Shown here one piece after another: positions 6,652 through 13,251 of a stretch of 13,251 nt of DNA; within the stretch, counting starts at the first letter, position 1; every line of letters begins with the position of its first letter. The DNA comes from Candidatus Pelagibacterales bacterium (lineage in GTDB: Bacteria; Pseudomonadota; Alphaproteobacteria; TMED109). The position numbers were made by a program, and so were the translations under genes. Under the pieces are notes generated by a model, which had not been told where the DNA came from, made no database searches, and worked only from the letters and a program-made list of their open reading frames with translations. The stretch is taken from positions 1 through 13,251 of the forward strand of contig PAWH01000031.1 of NCBI GenBank assembly GCA_002714055.1, given 5' to 3'.

Positions 6652-7607
6652 ATGCATTTTCGTAAAGTTTGTGAGTCTACATTTGATCCTGATAACACGA
6701 TAATAATAGTTTTATCTTTATATATTATCTTTTCCTCAATTAAAGCAGCCAGAGCGACTGCTCCCCCGGGTTCTAAAACTAAGCCTAAGTTAAATAACGC
6801 ATAATTCATAGCTTTTAATACTTCTTTGTCGTTTACAACTAAACCTTTATTAATTAATTTTTTATTTATAGAAAAAGTAATTTTTCCAGGCTCTTTAGCT
6901 AGGAGAGAATCACATATAGAATTATATTTTATTTTATTTTTTAGTCTTATTCCTTTTTCTAAAGACTTCGCGTAGTCTGAATAACCTTCAGGTTCTACAG
7001 AGTAAATCTTAGAATTTTTATAACTATTCTTTATATAACTAGCTATCCCCGCTATTAACCCTCCGCCCCCTGTAGGAACTAGGATAATTTCAGGTTGAAG
7101 TTTCAATTTAGTAATTTGCTGGACTATTTCGACTCCTATTGATCCTTGTCCTGTAATCACAAAAGGGTCGTCATAAGGAGGTATAATTTTTAATTTATGC
7201 TTTTTTGCAACTTCTTTTCCTATTGCTTCTCTATTCTCCTTTTCTCTATCATAAAAGATAATTTTTGCACCTCTTCTTAGTGTTCCTCTTATTTTGTTCT
7301 TAGGAGCATCTTTTGGCATTATTATTGTAGATTTTGTATTAAATATATTAGCTGCTTCAGCTACTGCTTGAGCATGATTTCCTGATGACCATGTTAGGAC
7401 ACCGTTTTTAAGATATTTTTTTTGCATATTATGTAAGTGATTATAGGCTCCTCTAATTTTAAAAGACCCTGTACGTTGAAGAGATTCAGCCTTTAAAAAT
7501 ATTTTAGCATTCATTTTTTTACTTAAATGTTCATCAAATATTAGAGGAGTTTGAAGTATAACTTTAGATAAAATTTTGTGTGCTCTTAAGAACGAAATAT
7601 TATTCAT
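6645..7607 (-). CDS. Threonine/serine dehydratase-like PLP enzyme
   Basis: A fold-type II PLP enzyme, 320 residues, with no regulatory ACT domain after the catalytic part. TGSFKIRGA (46-54) holds Lys50, the expected Schiff-base lysine. SSGNHAQA (74-81) binds the substrate carboxylate, the glycine loop PTGGGGLIAGIA (178-189) binds the PLP phosphate, and LSGSNVD (305-311) contacts the pyridine nitrogen. GQGSIGVE (153-160) and CDSLLAKEPGKITF (232-245) match the catabolic-type threonine/serine dehydratase group, which also includes serine racemase and hydroxyaspartate dehydratase. Deamination of Thr or Ser is the most likely activity, but the exact substrate is not settled. Its ATG lies 4 bases after the transglycosylase stop, so the two are probably co-transcribed. 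Confidence 0.85.
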   Translation of the reverse strand: MNNISFLRAHKILSKVILQTPLIFDEHLSKKMNAKIFLKAESLQRTGSFKIRGAYNHLHNMQKKYLKNGVLTWSSGNHAQAVAEAANIFNTKSTIIMPKDAPKNKIRGTLRRGAKIIFYDREKENREAIGKEVAKKHKLKIIPPYDDPFVITGQGSIGVEIVQQITKLKLQPEIILVPTGGGGLIAGIASYIKNSYKNSKIYSVEPEGYSDYAKSLEKGIRLKNKIKYNSICDSLLAKEPGKITFSINKKLINKGLVVNDKEVLKAMNYALFNLGLVLEPGGAVALAALIEEKIIYKDKTIIIVLSGSNVDSQTLRKCIQ

Positions 7608-7611
7608 CTTT

Positions 7612-9651
7612 TTAAGACCCTTGTTCTAGTAGTTGTAGGATATTTTTTTGTTTTTCTGCTTCTCTATCTTGTAAAACTTTTTGGTAAACGACATAGTTTT
7701 CAAGAATTCTTTGTACATAGTTTCTGGTTTCCTTAAAGGGTATTTTTTCGATCCAATCTATCGTATCTATATCTTCATCATTAGGATTGCCATATGTTTT
7801 TATCCATCTAGTTACTCTTGTAGGGCCAGCATTATAGCTAGCTAAAGCTAGTACTAAGGATCCATTAAATTGTTCTAATAAATAATAAAGGTATGTGCTA
7901 GCAATTTTAATATTATAATTAGGATCTTTTGCTAACAGTTTTTTATTGTAATTAATACCAATTTTTTTAGAGACTGATTTTGCTGTTTTTGGCATCACTT
8001 GGAGTATGCCTATTGCTCCCATTCTGCTTTTTGCGATGCTGAAAAACTCACTTTCTTGTTTAGCCATAGAGATCAATAATGATTGATCGATATTTTGTTT
8101 AGCGTTATTAAAATTTATTTTACTATCATAAGGAAAAGGAAATAAGTATTTTTGAAAAGAGGGATCATATTTTATTGCTTTTTTAGTACTGATTATAAAT
8201 AGATCTGTCCTTTTTGCTTGTTTTAAGAGATGAAGTATTTTTTCTATGAATACTGTGTCAAAAGGTTTCTTTATTAGTCCATTTATGAATTTTCTACTGT
8301 ATTTTTGTTTATTATCAACTGCTAGAAGTCTAAGAGCTTTTAATTTTGGGTCTTTTAAAATATTATGCTCTATATCAAATTTTGAATAGATTTTTTTACT
8401 AGTTCTCAAGTTTTCAGGAATCAGTTGATTAGAAAGCAATCCGTAATATGTGGAATTGAAATTCGCAGCTTTTTTAAAATACTCTAATGAACTAGAGTTA
8501 CTTCCTAATGCCTTATCTGTTCTGCCAAGCCAATAGTTAGCTCTTGCCCTAGAGATTGGCATTTTAACTAATGATATCATTTTTAAAAAATGTATTTTTG
8601 CTTTTTCAGGGTCATTTAAAAATTGTAATGCTATCCATCCTGATAACCACTCTGCATTTGATGTATTGATTATAGACTTTTGACTATGAAATTTTAATAA
8701 ATTATAAGCTTCAGAAGGATTATTTATTTCAATTAATTTTCTGACGTGCCAGTTGATTTCTATCCACCACCTATTAGGATTATTAATTTTATTACCATTT
8801 GAAAGATAATGTTTAAGCATTTGGAATGAAGATTCTCTTAAATTTGAAATACGTCTCCATCTTATTCTTTCATAAACTAGTCCTTCATCATTTTTTAAGT
8901 TTATAGGTACTTTGGATACTGCTTCATCTACTCCATAACTACGCCTTGCAAGCTTTATTCTTGCAATAGCTAGTTTAGAATATTCTTCACTCACTCTTTT
9001 TAATTGTCTTTTTGAATGTTTCCAATCTTTATCCCAGATTAGATTATCTAATCTTTTAGCATGATCTAGTTGAGTGAGAGATGAAGAATAGTATTTAAGA
9101 ATATACTTCTCATCGGAATGTTTAAATTTTCCATTTATCCAAGAATTCACAATTATATCTAAGTGCTTGTTTTTATGAGTTGACTCTAATTTTTTGTTTT
9201 TTAATAAATTATCGGATAATTTTATTTTTCCTAAATATGAGATAGGTGTATTTATATGTAACCAATTTTCATCATTATCTTCTGAATTACTATACCACTG
9301 AATTTTTTTTTCTATAGCTATCTTTATTTTTGATATAGATGGCCAAGTTTTATATTTAAGATAATATTGTTTTAGTTCCTTTAAATCTATATGTTCAGTA
9401 TTATGAGTAAAATAAATCCAATCAGATAGGTCTTTTAGAGCTGAGGAGTAGTCACTATCGCCTATTTGTTTGTAACTTGAAGATCTTTTGCTACTAGAGG
9501 AATCTATTATTTTAGAGATATACTTGGTATTCTCTTCACTGAATATTGGGGTTTTTGCATAAATAGTCTGATGTTGGCTTATCAAGAACATCAATATTAT
9601 AAAAGCCAACAAAAGATTTTCTTTTCTATTAAATAAAATATAACTAAACAT
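7612..9651 (-). CDS. Soluble lytic murein transglycosylase (Slt70-like)
   Basis: A periplasmic enzyme that cleaves the MurNAc-GlcNAc bond of peptidoglycan, forming 1,6-anhydromuropeptides. Residues are numbered from the longer reading that begins at a TTG at 9660. A hydrophobic export segment (16-28) is followed by a long helical region (about 40-510), as in the superhelical Slt70 U and L domains, and then the C-terminal SLT domain. MAKQESEF (532-539) contains the catalytic Glu536, GILQVMPKTA (551-560) is the second motif and YNAGP (609-613) the third. I prefer the ATG at 9651, three codons in, because neither start has a clear ribosome site and ATG leaves a normal signal sequence. It is transcribed divergently from dapA. 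Confidence 0.92.
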   Translation of the reverse strand: MFSYILFNRKENLLLAFIILMFLISQHQTIYAKTPIFSEENTKYISKIIDSSSSKRSSSYKQIGDSDYSSALKDLSDWIYFTHNTEHIDLKELKQYYLKYKTWPSISKIKIAIEKKIQWYSNSEDNDENWLHINTPISYLGKIKLSDNLLKNKKLESTHKNKHLDIIVNSWINGKFKHSDEKYILKYYSSSLTQLDHAKRLDNLIWDKDWKHSKRQLKRVSEEYSKLAIARIKLARRSYGVDEAVSKVPINLKNDEGLVYERIRWRRISNLRESSFQMLKHYLSNGNKINNPNRWWIEINWHVRKLIEINNPSEAYNLLKFHSQKSIINTSNAEWLSGWIALQFLNDPEKAKIHFLKMISLVKMPISRARANYWLGRTDKALGSNSSSLEYFKKAANFNSTYYGLLSNQLIPENLRTSKKIYSKFDIEHNILKDPKLKALRLLAVDNKQKYSRKFINGLIKKPFDTVFIEKILHLLKQAKRTDLFIISTKKAIKYDPSFQKYLFPFPYDSKINFNNAKQNIDQSLLISMAKQESEFFSIAKSRMGAIGILQVMPKTAKSVSKKIGINYNKKLLAKDPNYNIKIASTYLYYLLEQFNGSLVLALASYNAGPTRVTRWIKTYGNPNDEDIDTIDWIEKIPFKETRNYVQRILENYVVYQKVLQDREAEKQKNILQLLEQGS

Positions 9652-9743
9652 TTTATGCAACTATAGCTAATCTATTTAGAAATAAAATATTTATTGAAAT
9701 TAAATAAATGTTCTATTATTAACCAAAAGTAAATGAGGCTATT

Positions 9744-10640
9744 ATGGATATAGATTATTCAGGATCATTTGTCGCTTTAATTACGCCATTTAAGGATCGA
9801 AAGATTGATGAAAAAAAATTTCAGGAATTGGTTGAATGGCAGATAAACCAGGGGACCAATGGATTAGTTCCATGTGGAACTACAGGAGAATCTCCTACCC
9901 TCAGTCATGAAGAACATGAAAGAGTGATAGATTTGACTTTGGAAGTGGCAAACGGAAGAGTACCAGTAATTGCTGGCACTGGGTCCAATTCTACTGAGGA
10001 AGCAATAAGACTAACTTCACATGCTGAAAAAGCTGGAGCTAATTCTGCATTAGTTGTTATGCCTTATTATAATAAACCTACTCAGGCAGGGATGTATTCT
10101 CATTTTAAGGCTATAAATGATTCAACTAATATTCCAATATTTATTTATAATATTCCTGGAAGATCAGTTGTGGATATGTCTATTGAAACGATGGTTGAAC
10201 TTGCTAAGCTTCCAAATATTATAGGTGTAAAAGATGCGAGTAATGATCCAACAAGGCCTACTAATCTTAGGATAGCCCTTGATGGTTTGAAATTTACACA
10301 GTTTTCGGGGGAAGATCCTTCTCAACTTGGATTCATGGCAGCTGGTGGAGAAGGAATAATTTCTGTAACTGCTAATGTTGCCCCTCAATTAATGTCTAAT
10401 TTTCATAGTGAGTGGAAAAACCAAAAAATAGAAGAAGCAAGAAATATTCAAGAAAGGCTTATGCCACTTCATAATGCTCTTTTTCTGGAAACCAGCCCTG
10501 CTCCTGTAAAATATGCTGCATCTCTAATGGATGTTTGTAGCTCGGAGGTAAGATTACCTTTAGTAGAACCATTACAGGAGACAAAAATTAAATTAAGAGA
10601 TGCTTTAGAAAAGTTACAATTAATTGGTAAGCGGGCCTGA
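9744..10640 (+). CDS. dapA: 4-hydroxy-tetrahydrodipicolinate synthase
   Basis: Condenses pyruvate with aspartate semialdehyde, the committed step toward diaminopimelate (peptidoglycan) and lysine. At 298 residues it is a complete TIM-barrel of normal length. CGTTGES (44-50) supplies the Thr of the proton relay. MPYYNKP (106-112) and IYNIPGR (134-140) supply the Tyr residues and the substrate-binding Arg140. GVKDAS (161-166) contains the Schiff-base Lys163. GAGG at 9735-9738 is a good ribosome site. The stop overlaps the smpB start by one base (TGATG), indicating translational coupling. dapA followed by smpB is a common alphaproteobacterial arrangement. Confidence 0.97.
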   Translation: MDIDYSGSFVALITPFKDRKIDEKKFQELVEWQINQGTNGLVPCGTTGESPTLSHEEHERVIDLTLEVANGRVPVIAGTGSNSTEEAIRLTSHAEKAGANSALVVMPYYNKPTQAGMYSHFKAINDSTNIPIFIYNIPGRSVVDMSIETMVELAKLPNIIGVKDASNDPTRPTNLRIALDGLKFTQFSGEDPSQLGFMAAGGEGIISVTANVAPQLMSNFHSEWKNQKIEEARNIQERLMPLHNALFLETSPAPVKYAASLMDVCSSEVRLPLVEPLQETKIKLRDALEKLQLIGKRA

Positions 10641-11092
10641 TGGCATCAGCTATCTTGAATCGAAGAGCCAGGCGTGATTATGAAATAACAGATATAGTTG
10701 AAGCAGGGATAGAATTAACGGGATCAGAAGTAAAATCTTTGAGACTTGGAAAAGCTAGTATAGGTGATTCATATGCAGATCCAAGAGATGGAGAAATGTG
10801 GCTGATAAATTGTCATATTTCTGAATATTCTAATACACAAAAAGATGTGCAGCATCCTCCCCTAAGAGCAAGAAAATTATTACTTCATAAAAAACAAATT
10901 AATAAATTAGGTGGAAGTGTTAATAAACAAGGATTTACTTTAGTTGTTCTTAAAATGTATTTTAATAATAAAGGATATGTTAAAGTTGAAATTGGATTAG
11001 GAAAGGGTAAAAAATTATATGATAAAAGAGCTACAGAAAAAAGAAAAGATTGGGAAAGACAAAAACAGAGATTAATGAGAGAAAAGGTGTAA
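10640..11092 (+). CDS. smpB: SsrA-binding protein
   Basis: Binds the tRNA-like part of tmRNA and delivers it to stalled ribosomes for trans-translation. It is 150 residues, slightly short but complete. The start NRRARRDYEI (7-16) and EAGIELTGSEVKSLR (21-35) are the classical OB-fold signatures, RARKLLLHKKQINKL (76-90) is conserved, and the basic tail GKGKKLYDKR (121-130) onward is the part that enters the mRNA channel. The start is fixed by the one-base overlap with dapA. No tmRNA gene (ssrA) is visible in this window. Confidence 0.97.
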   Translation: MASAILNRRARRDYEITDIVEAGIELTGSEVKSLRLGKASIGDSYADPRDGEMWLINCHISEYSNTQKDVQHPPLRARKLLLHKKQINKLGGSVNKQGFTLVVLKMYFNNKGYVKVEIGLGKGKKLYDKRATEKRKDWERQKQRLMREKV

Positions 11093-11106
11093 AGACTATT
11101 AGAAAT

Positions 11107-11646
11107 ATGTTCAAAAATATAATAAAACTTAATTTTCTATTTTTGTTTTTGTGTGTTTCTGTCTGGTCAAAAGATACATCTATATATGATGTATCCTTTG
11201 AAGACACAGATGGCAATAAAGTACATTTAAGTGAATTTTCTAACGATTTAATTTTGATAGTTAATACCGCTAGCGCATGTGGTTTTACTAAACAATATGG
11301 CGGGTTACAATTGCTTTGGGAAAAATATAGTGAACGAGGTCTAACAATATTAGCAGTTCCTTCAAATGACTTCCATCAAGAACCTGGTGATAATGAGGCA
11401 ATTAAAGAATTTTGTGAGATAAACTATGGCATAACCTTTCCCATAATGGCTAAAGTCAATGTTAAGGGAAATAATAAACATCCTTTCTTCCTTTGGGTTG
11501 AAAATAATTATGGTAGTAAAAATTTACCCAAATGGAATTTTTTTAAGTATTTAGTGAACAAAAATGGTGAACTGATTAACGTTTATTCGAGCCGAATAAA
11601 ACCTAGTTCTGATGAATTTAATAGAGTCATTGAAGAAAACTTATAA
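11107..11646 (+). CDS. Exported glutathione peroxidase family protein
   Basis: A thiol peroxidase of the GPx family (179 residues from this start). NTASACGFTKQYGGL (53-67) contains the peroxidatic Cys58, encoded by an ordinary TGT codon rather than selenocysteine. The second motif reads VPSNDFHQEPG (84-94), with Asp88 where many GPx proteins have the catalytic-tetrad Gln. PKWNFFKY (141-148) supplies the Trp and Asn of the tetrad. The N-terminus FKNIIKLNFLFLFLCVSVWS is a likely signal peptide, so it should act in the periplasm, perhaps using thioredoxin-like rather than glutathione reductant (inference). The frame is open back to a TTG at 11050 inside smpB, but the ATG at 11107 gives the clean signal sequence. 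It begins 14 bases after smpB and probably shares its transcript. Confidence 0.88.
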   Translation: MFKNIIKLNFLFLFLCVSVWSKDTSIYDVSFEDTDGNKVHLSEFSNDLILIVNTASACGFTKQYGGLQLLWEKYSERGLTILAVPSNDFHQEPGDNEAIKEFCEINYGITFPIMAKVNVKGNNKHPFFLWVENNYGSKNLPKWNFFKYLVNKNGELINVYSSRIKPSSDEFNRVIEENL

Positions 11647-11648
11647 AC

Positions 11649-12281
11649 TTAAGTCAATATTTTTAACTTTATATTTTCTATAACTTTGTGAAACATTGTT
11701 TCAGTTAAACGATTAGTTTGTGTATTGTATCTCGAGCAATGATAGCTGCTATAAATAGAAATTGTATTTGTAAGATTAAAGTTAGTGCCGTGTCCAAATT
11801 GGAATTCTGATATTTTTTTATTGAATATTTTTAAAATTTCGGAGTGAGCAATTTGTCCTAAAGCTAAAATTATTTTTAATTTACTCATGTTTTGTATTTC
11901 GCTTTCTAAGAATTTTCTACAGGTATTTCTTTCATCTATAGTTGGCTTATTTTGTGGAGGTACGCACCTAACGGAATTAGTGATTCTACAATTTACCAAT
12001 TTTAAACTGTCATTTCTGTTTTCTAAATACTTTCCATTTGCGAAAGAGTACTTAAGCAATGAAGAATACAAAAGCTTTCCAGCATAATCTCCAGTAAAAG
12101 GTCTGCCTGTTCGGTTTGCACCTTTTATTCCCGGAGCTAATCCAACTATTAGTAGTTTAGATTTTAAGCTTCCAAATGATTGTACTGGTGAATTAAACCA
12201 ACTAGGTTCCAATTTTCTTAATTTTTTTCTATATAATTTTAATCTTGGGCATAGGATACAGTTTTTATCTGGTAGTTTCAT
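11649..12281 (-). CDS. Uracil-DNA glycosylase, family 5 (UDGb-like)
   Basis: Removes uracil, and in this family some other deaminated bases, from DNA to start base excision repair. Motif 1 is GLAPG (47-51), typical of family 5, which lacks the polar catalytic residue of other UDG families. It is followed by GANRTGRPFTGDYAG (54-68). The last motif is SSYHCSRYNTQT (178-189) with His181. Cys8 and Cys11 (CILC) with Cys106 and Cys121 are suitably placed to hold a 4Fe-4S cluster, as known for families 4 and 5. Length (210 residues) is normal. The gene ends 2 bases from the convergent peroxidase gene. TNSVRCVPPQNKP (101-113) also matches the UDGb type. Confidence 0.88.
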   Translation of the reverse strand: MKLPDKNCILCPRLKLYRKKLRKLEPSWFNSPVQSFGSLKSKLLIVGLAPGIKGANRTGRPFTGDYAGKLLYSSLLKYSFANGKYLENRNDSLKLVNCRITNSVRCVPPQNKPTIDERNTCRKFLESEIQNMSKLKIILALGQIAHSEILKIFNKKISEFQFGHGTNFNLTNTISIYSSYHCSRYNTQTNRLTETMFHKVIENIKLKILT

Positions 12282-12383
12282 TTTGTTTTACTCTGATTAA
12301 TATTAATAAAATTAATGCACTTATCTTTATCTTGATGTTATCATAATTGATAGATGTAATTAAATTATAGGTTTTAAATATTT

Positions 12384-12920
12384 ATGTATAATTTAACAAA
12401 AACAGAGGTCCTTATAGGAATAGGTTCTAATTTAAGAGGGCATATGTCTAATCCAAAAAATAATTTAAAAATAGTATTTAAGTATTTGCTTAGAAACGGA
12501 TTAAGGGTAGTAAAATTTTCTAAAATATATATAAATAGACCTCACCCTGGTGGTTTAGGACCTCTCTTTTGTAATAGCGTGGTATTAATTAAAACAGATA
12601 TGTGTGCATTAGATATTCTGAAACGTTTAAAGAAAATTGAAAATATATTTGGGAGAAGAAGTTTAGTTAAAAATTCCCCTAGGGTGATGGATTTAGATAT
12701 AATAGACTGTAGAGGAGAGGTAATTAAATTAGAAAAGAAGTTAATTTTACCACACCCTGAGATTTATAATAGAGATTTTGTATTATATCCAATTTTTGAC
12801 TTGAATCCGGTTTGGAAAGATCCTAATAGCTATAGAAATATAAAAGATCTGTTAGTAAAGTATTCTAGAAAAAATTTAAATAAAATGAAAACGAATTCAA
12901 TTTCCTATTTGCATGTATAG
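12384..12920 (+). CDS. folK: 2-amino-4-hydroxy-6-hydroxymethyldihydropteridine pyrophosphokinase
   Basis: Transfers pyrophosphate from ATP to 6-hydroxymethyl-dihydropterin in folate synthesis; cytoplasmic. IGIGSNLRG (11-19) is the N-terminal signature. IENIFGRR (85-92) and Arg100 belong to the mobile active-site loops. RVMDLDIID (100-108) carries the two magnesium-binding residues Asp103 and Asp105, and LPHPEIYNRDFVLYPI (122-137) is the C-terminal motif. At 178 residues it is a normal single-domain enzyme, with a basic tail. No folP or folB neighbour is visible, so it stands alone before rpoZ, a placement common in alphaproteobacteria. A weak TAGG lies 12 bases before the ATG. Confidence 0.93.
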   Translation: MYNLTKTEVLIGIGSNLRGHMSNPKNNLKIVFKYLLRNGLRVVKFSKIYINRPHPGGLGPLFCNSVVLIKTDMCALDILKRLKKIENIFGRRSLVKNSPRVMDLDIIDCRGEVIKLEKKLILPHPEIYNRDFVLYPIFDLNPVWKDPNSYRNIKDLLVKYSRKNLNKMKTNSISYLHV

Positions 12921-12969
12921 ATTTTTCGTTTTATAAGCTAGTAATTAATTTTAATTGAGGAAAAATAAT

Positions 12970-13251
12970 ATGGCTAGAATTACTGTAGAGGATTGTATAG
13001 AGAAAATAAATAATCGCTTCGATCTGGTTGTTTTTGCTGTTCAAAGAGGAAGAGAAATTTCTGCGGGTGATCAAATAACTGTTGAAAGGGATAATGATAA
13101 AAATACAGTTGTTTCATTGAGAGAAATTGCTGAATCAACTGTAGATGTTAAAGAATTAAAAGAAAACTTGATTCTTTCAATGCAAAAGCAGATTGTAGAA
13201 GAAGAAAACGAAAATGAAGATGAAACTGAGGAAGTTATTTCCGATTCAGGT
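12970..13251 (+). CDS. rpoZ: RNA polymerase omega subunit (3' end beyond window)
   Basis: The small omega subunit helps assemble RNA polymerase by binding the beta' subunit. 94 codons are visible with no stop; the gene continues past the window edge. MARITVEDCIEKINNRFDLV is the standard alphaproteobacterial N-terminus. QRGREISAG (25-33), RDNDKNTVVSLREIAE (40-55) and LKENLILSMQKQ (62-73) follow in order. The visible C-terminal part is strongly acidic and Glu-rich, as in other alphaproteobacterial omega proteins. GAGG at 12957-12960 is a good ribosome site 9 bases before the ATG. It follows folK by 49 bases. In many alphaproteobacteria a relA/spoT gene comes next; that lies outside the window. 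Confidence 0.95.
   Translation, partial: MARITVEDCIEKINNRFDLVVFAVQRGREISAGDQITVERDNDKNTVVSLREIAESTVDVKELKENLILSMQKQIVEEENENEDETEEVISDSG

Noticed and set aside
9689..9709. 7-bp inverted repeat ATTTATT/AATAAAT between the transglycosylase gene and dapA
   Set aside because: A/T-only stem of this length is expected by chance in this composition; no -10/-35 pairing or T-tract supports a role.
11050..11106. Longer start for the peroxidase at a TTG inside smpB
   Set aside because: It adds 19 basic residues in front of a clean signal peptide and overlaps smpB by 43 bases; the ATG at 11107 fits better.
1..13251. CRISPR array, insertion sequence, phage or toxin-antitoxin module
   Set aside because: No regularly spaced repeats, transposase or integrase motifs, or small paired toxin/antitoxin genes were seen.

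Overview
The window is AT-rich (about 30% GC by eye) bacterial chromosome, densely packed and with frequent strand changes. The run dapA, smpB, folK, rpoZ, with a Slt-type lytic transglycosylase divergent from dapA, and the wording of SmpB and RpoZ point to an alphaproteobacterium. Low GC, 1-14 nt gene spacing and abutting gene ends suggest a streamlined, perhaps marine, lineage. This placement is inference from gene order and protein character; no rRNA or other decisive marker is present.

Layout. 1-355 has no protein gene but holds an 11-bp tandem repeat, a tRNA-like sequence with a Thr (CGU) anticodon loop, and a structured element just before pyruvate kinase. 356-5137 carries four plus-strand genes: pyk, an SDR-fold protein lacking the usual catalytic Tyr/Lys, an exported alpha/beta hydrolase and a PhyH-type dioxygenase. 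A diverged copy of the pyk leader element lies between pyk and the SDR gene. 5140-6651 is a divergent pair, a family 9 glycosyltransferase (minus) and a DUF6165-like protein (plus), separated by a perfect 12-bp inverted repeat. 6645-9651 (minus) encodes the lytic transglycosylase and then a threonine/serine dehydratase-like PLP enzyme. 9744-11646 (plus) is a tight run dapA-smpB-glutathione peroxidase. 11649-12281 (minus) is a family 5 uracil-DNA glycosylase. 12384 to the end (plus) is folK followed by rpoZ, which is cut by the window edge.

Most genes are housekeeping: glycolysis (pyk), lysine and peptidoglycan precursor synthesis (dapA), wall turnover (Slt), ribosome rescue (smpB), peroxide defence (GPx), base excision repair (UDG), folate synthesis (folK) and the RNA polymerase omega subunit (rpoZ). 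The accessory part is 1934-6651, where substrates cannot be read from sequence. I see no mobile element, CRISPR array, phage gene or rRNA.

The best lead for something undescribed is the pair of about 80-nt elements at 236-318 and 1805-1897. They share blocks in the same order and each can fold two hairpins, one before pyk and one before the SDR gene.
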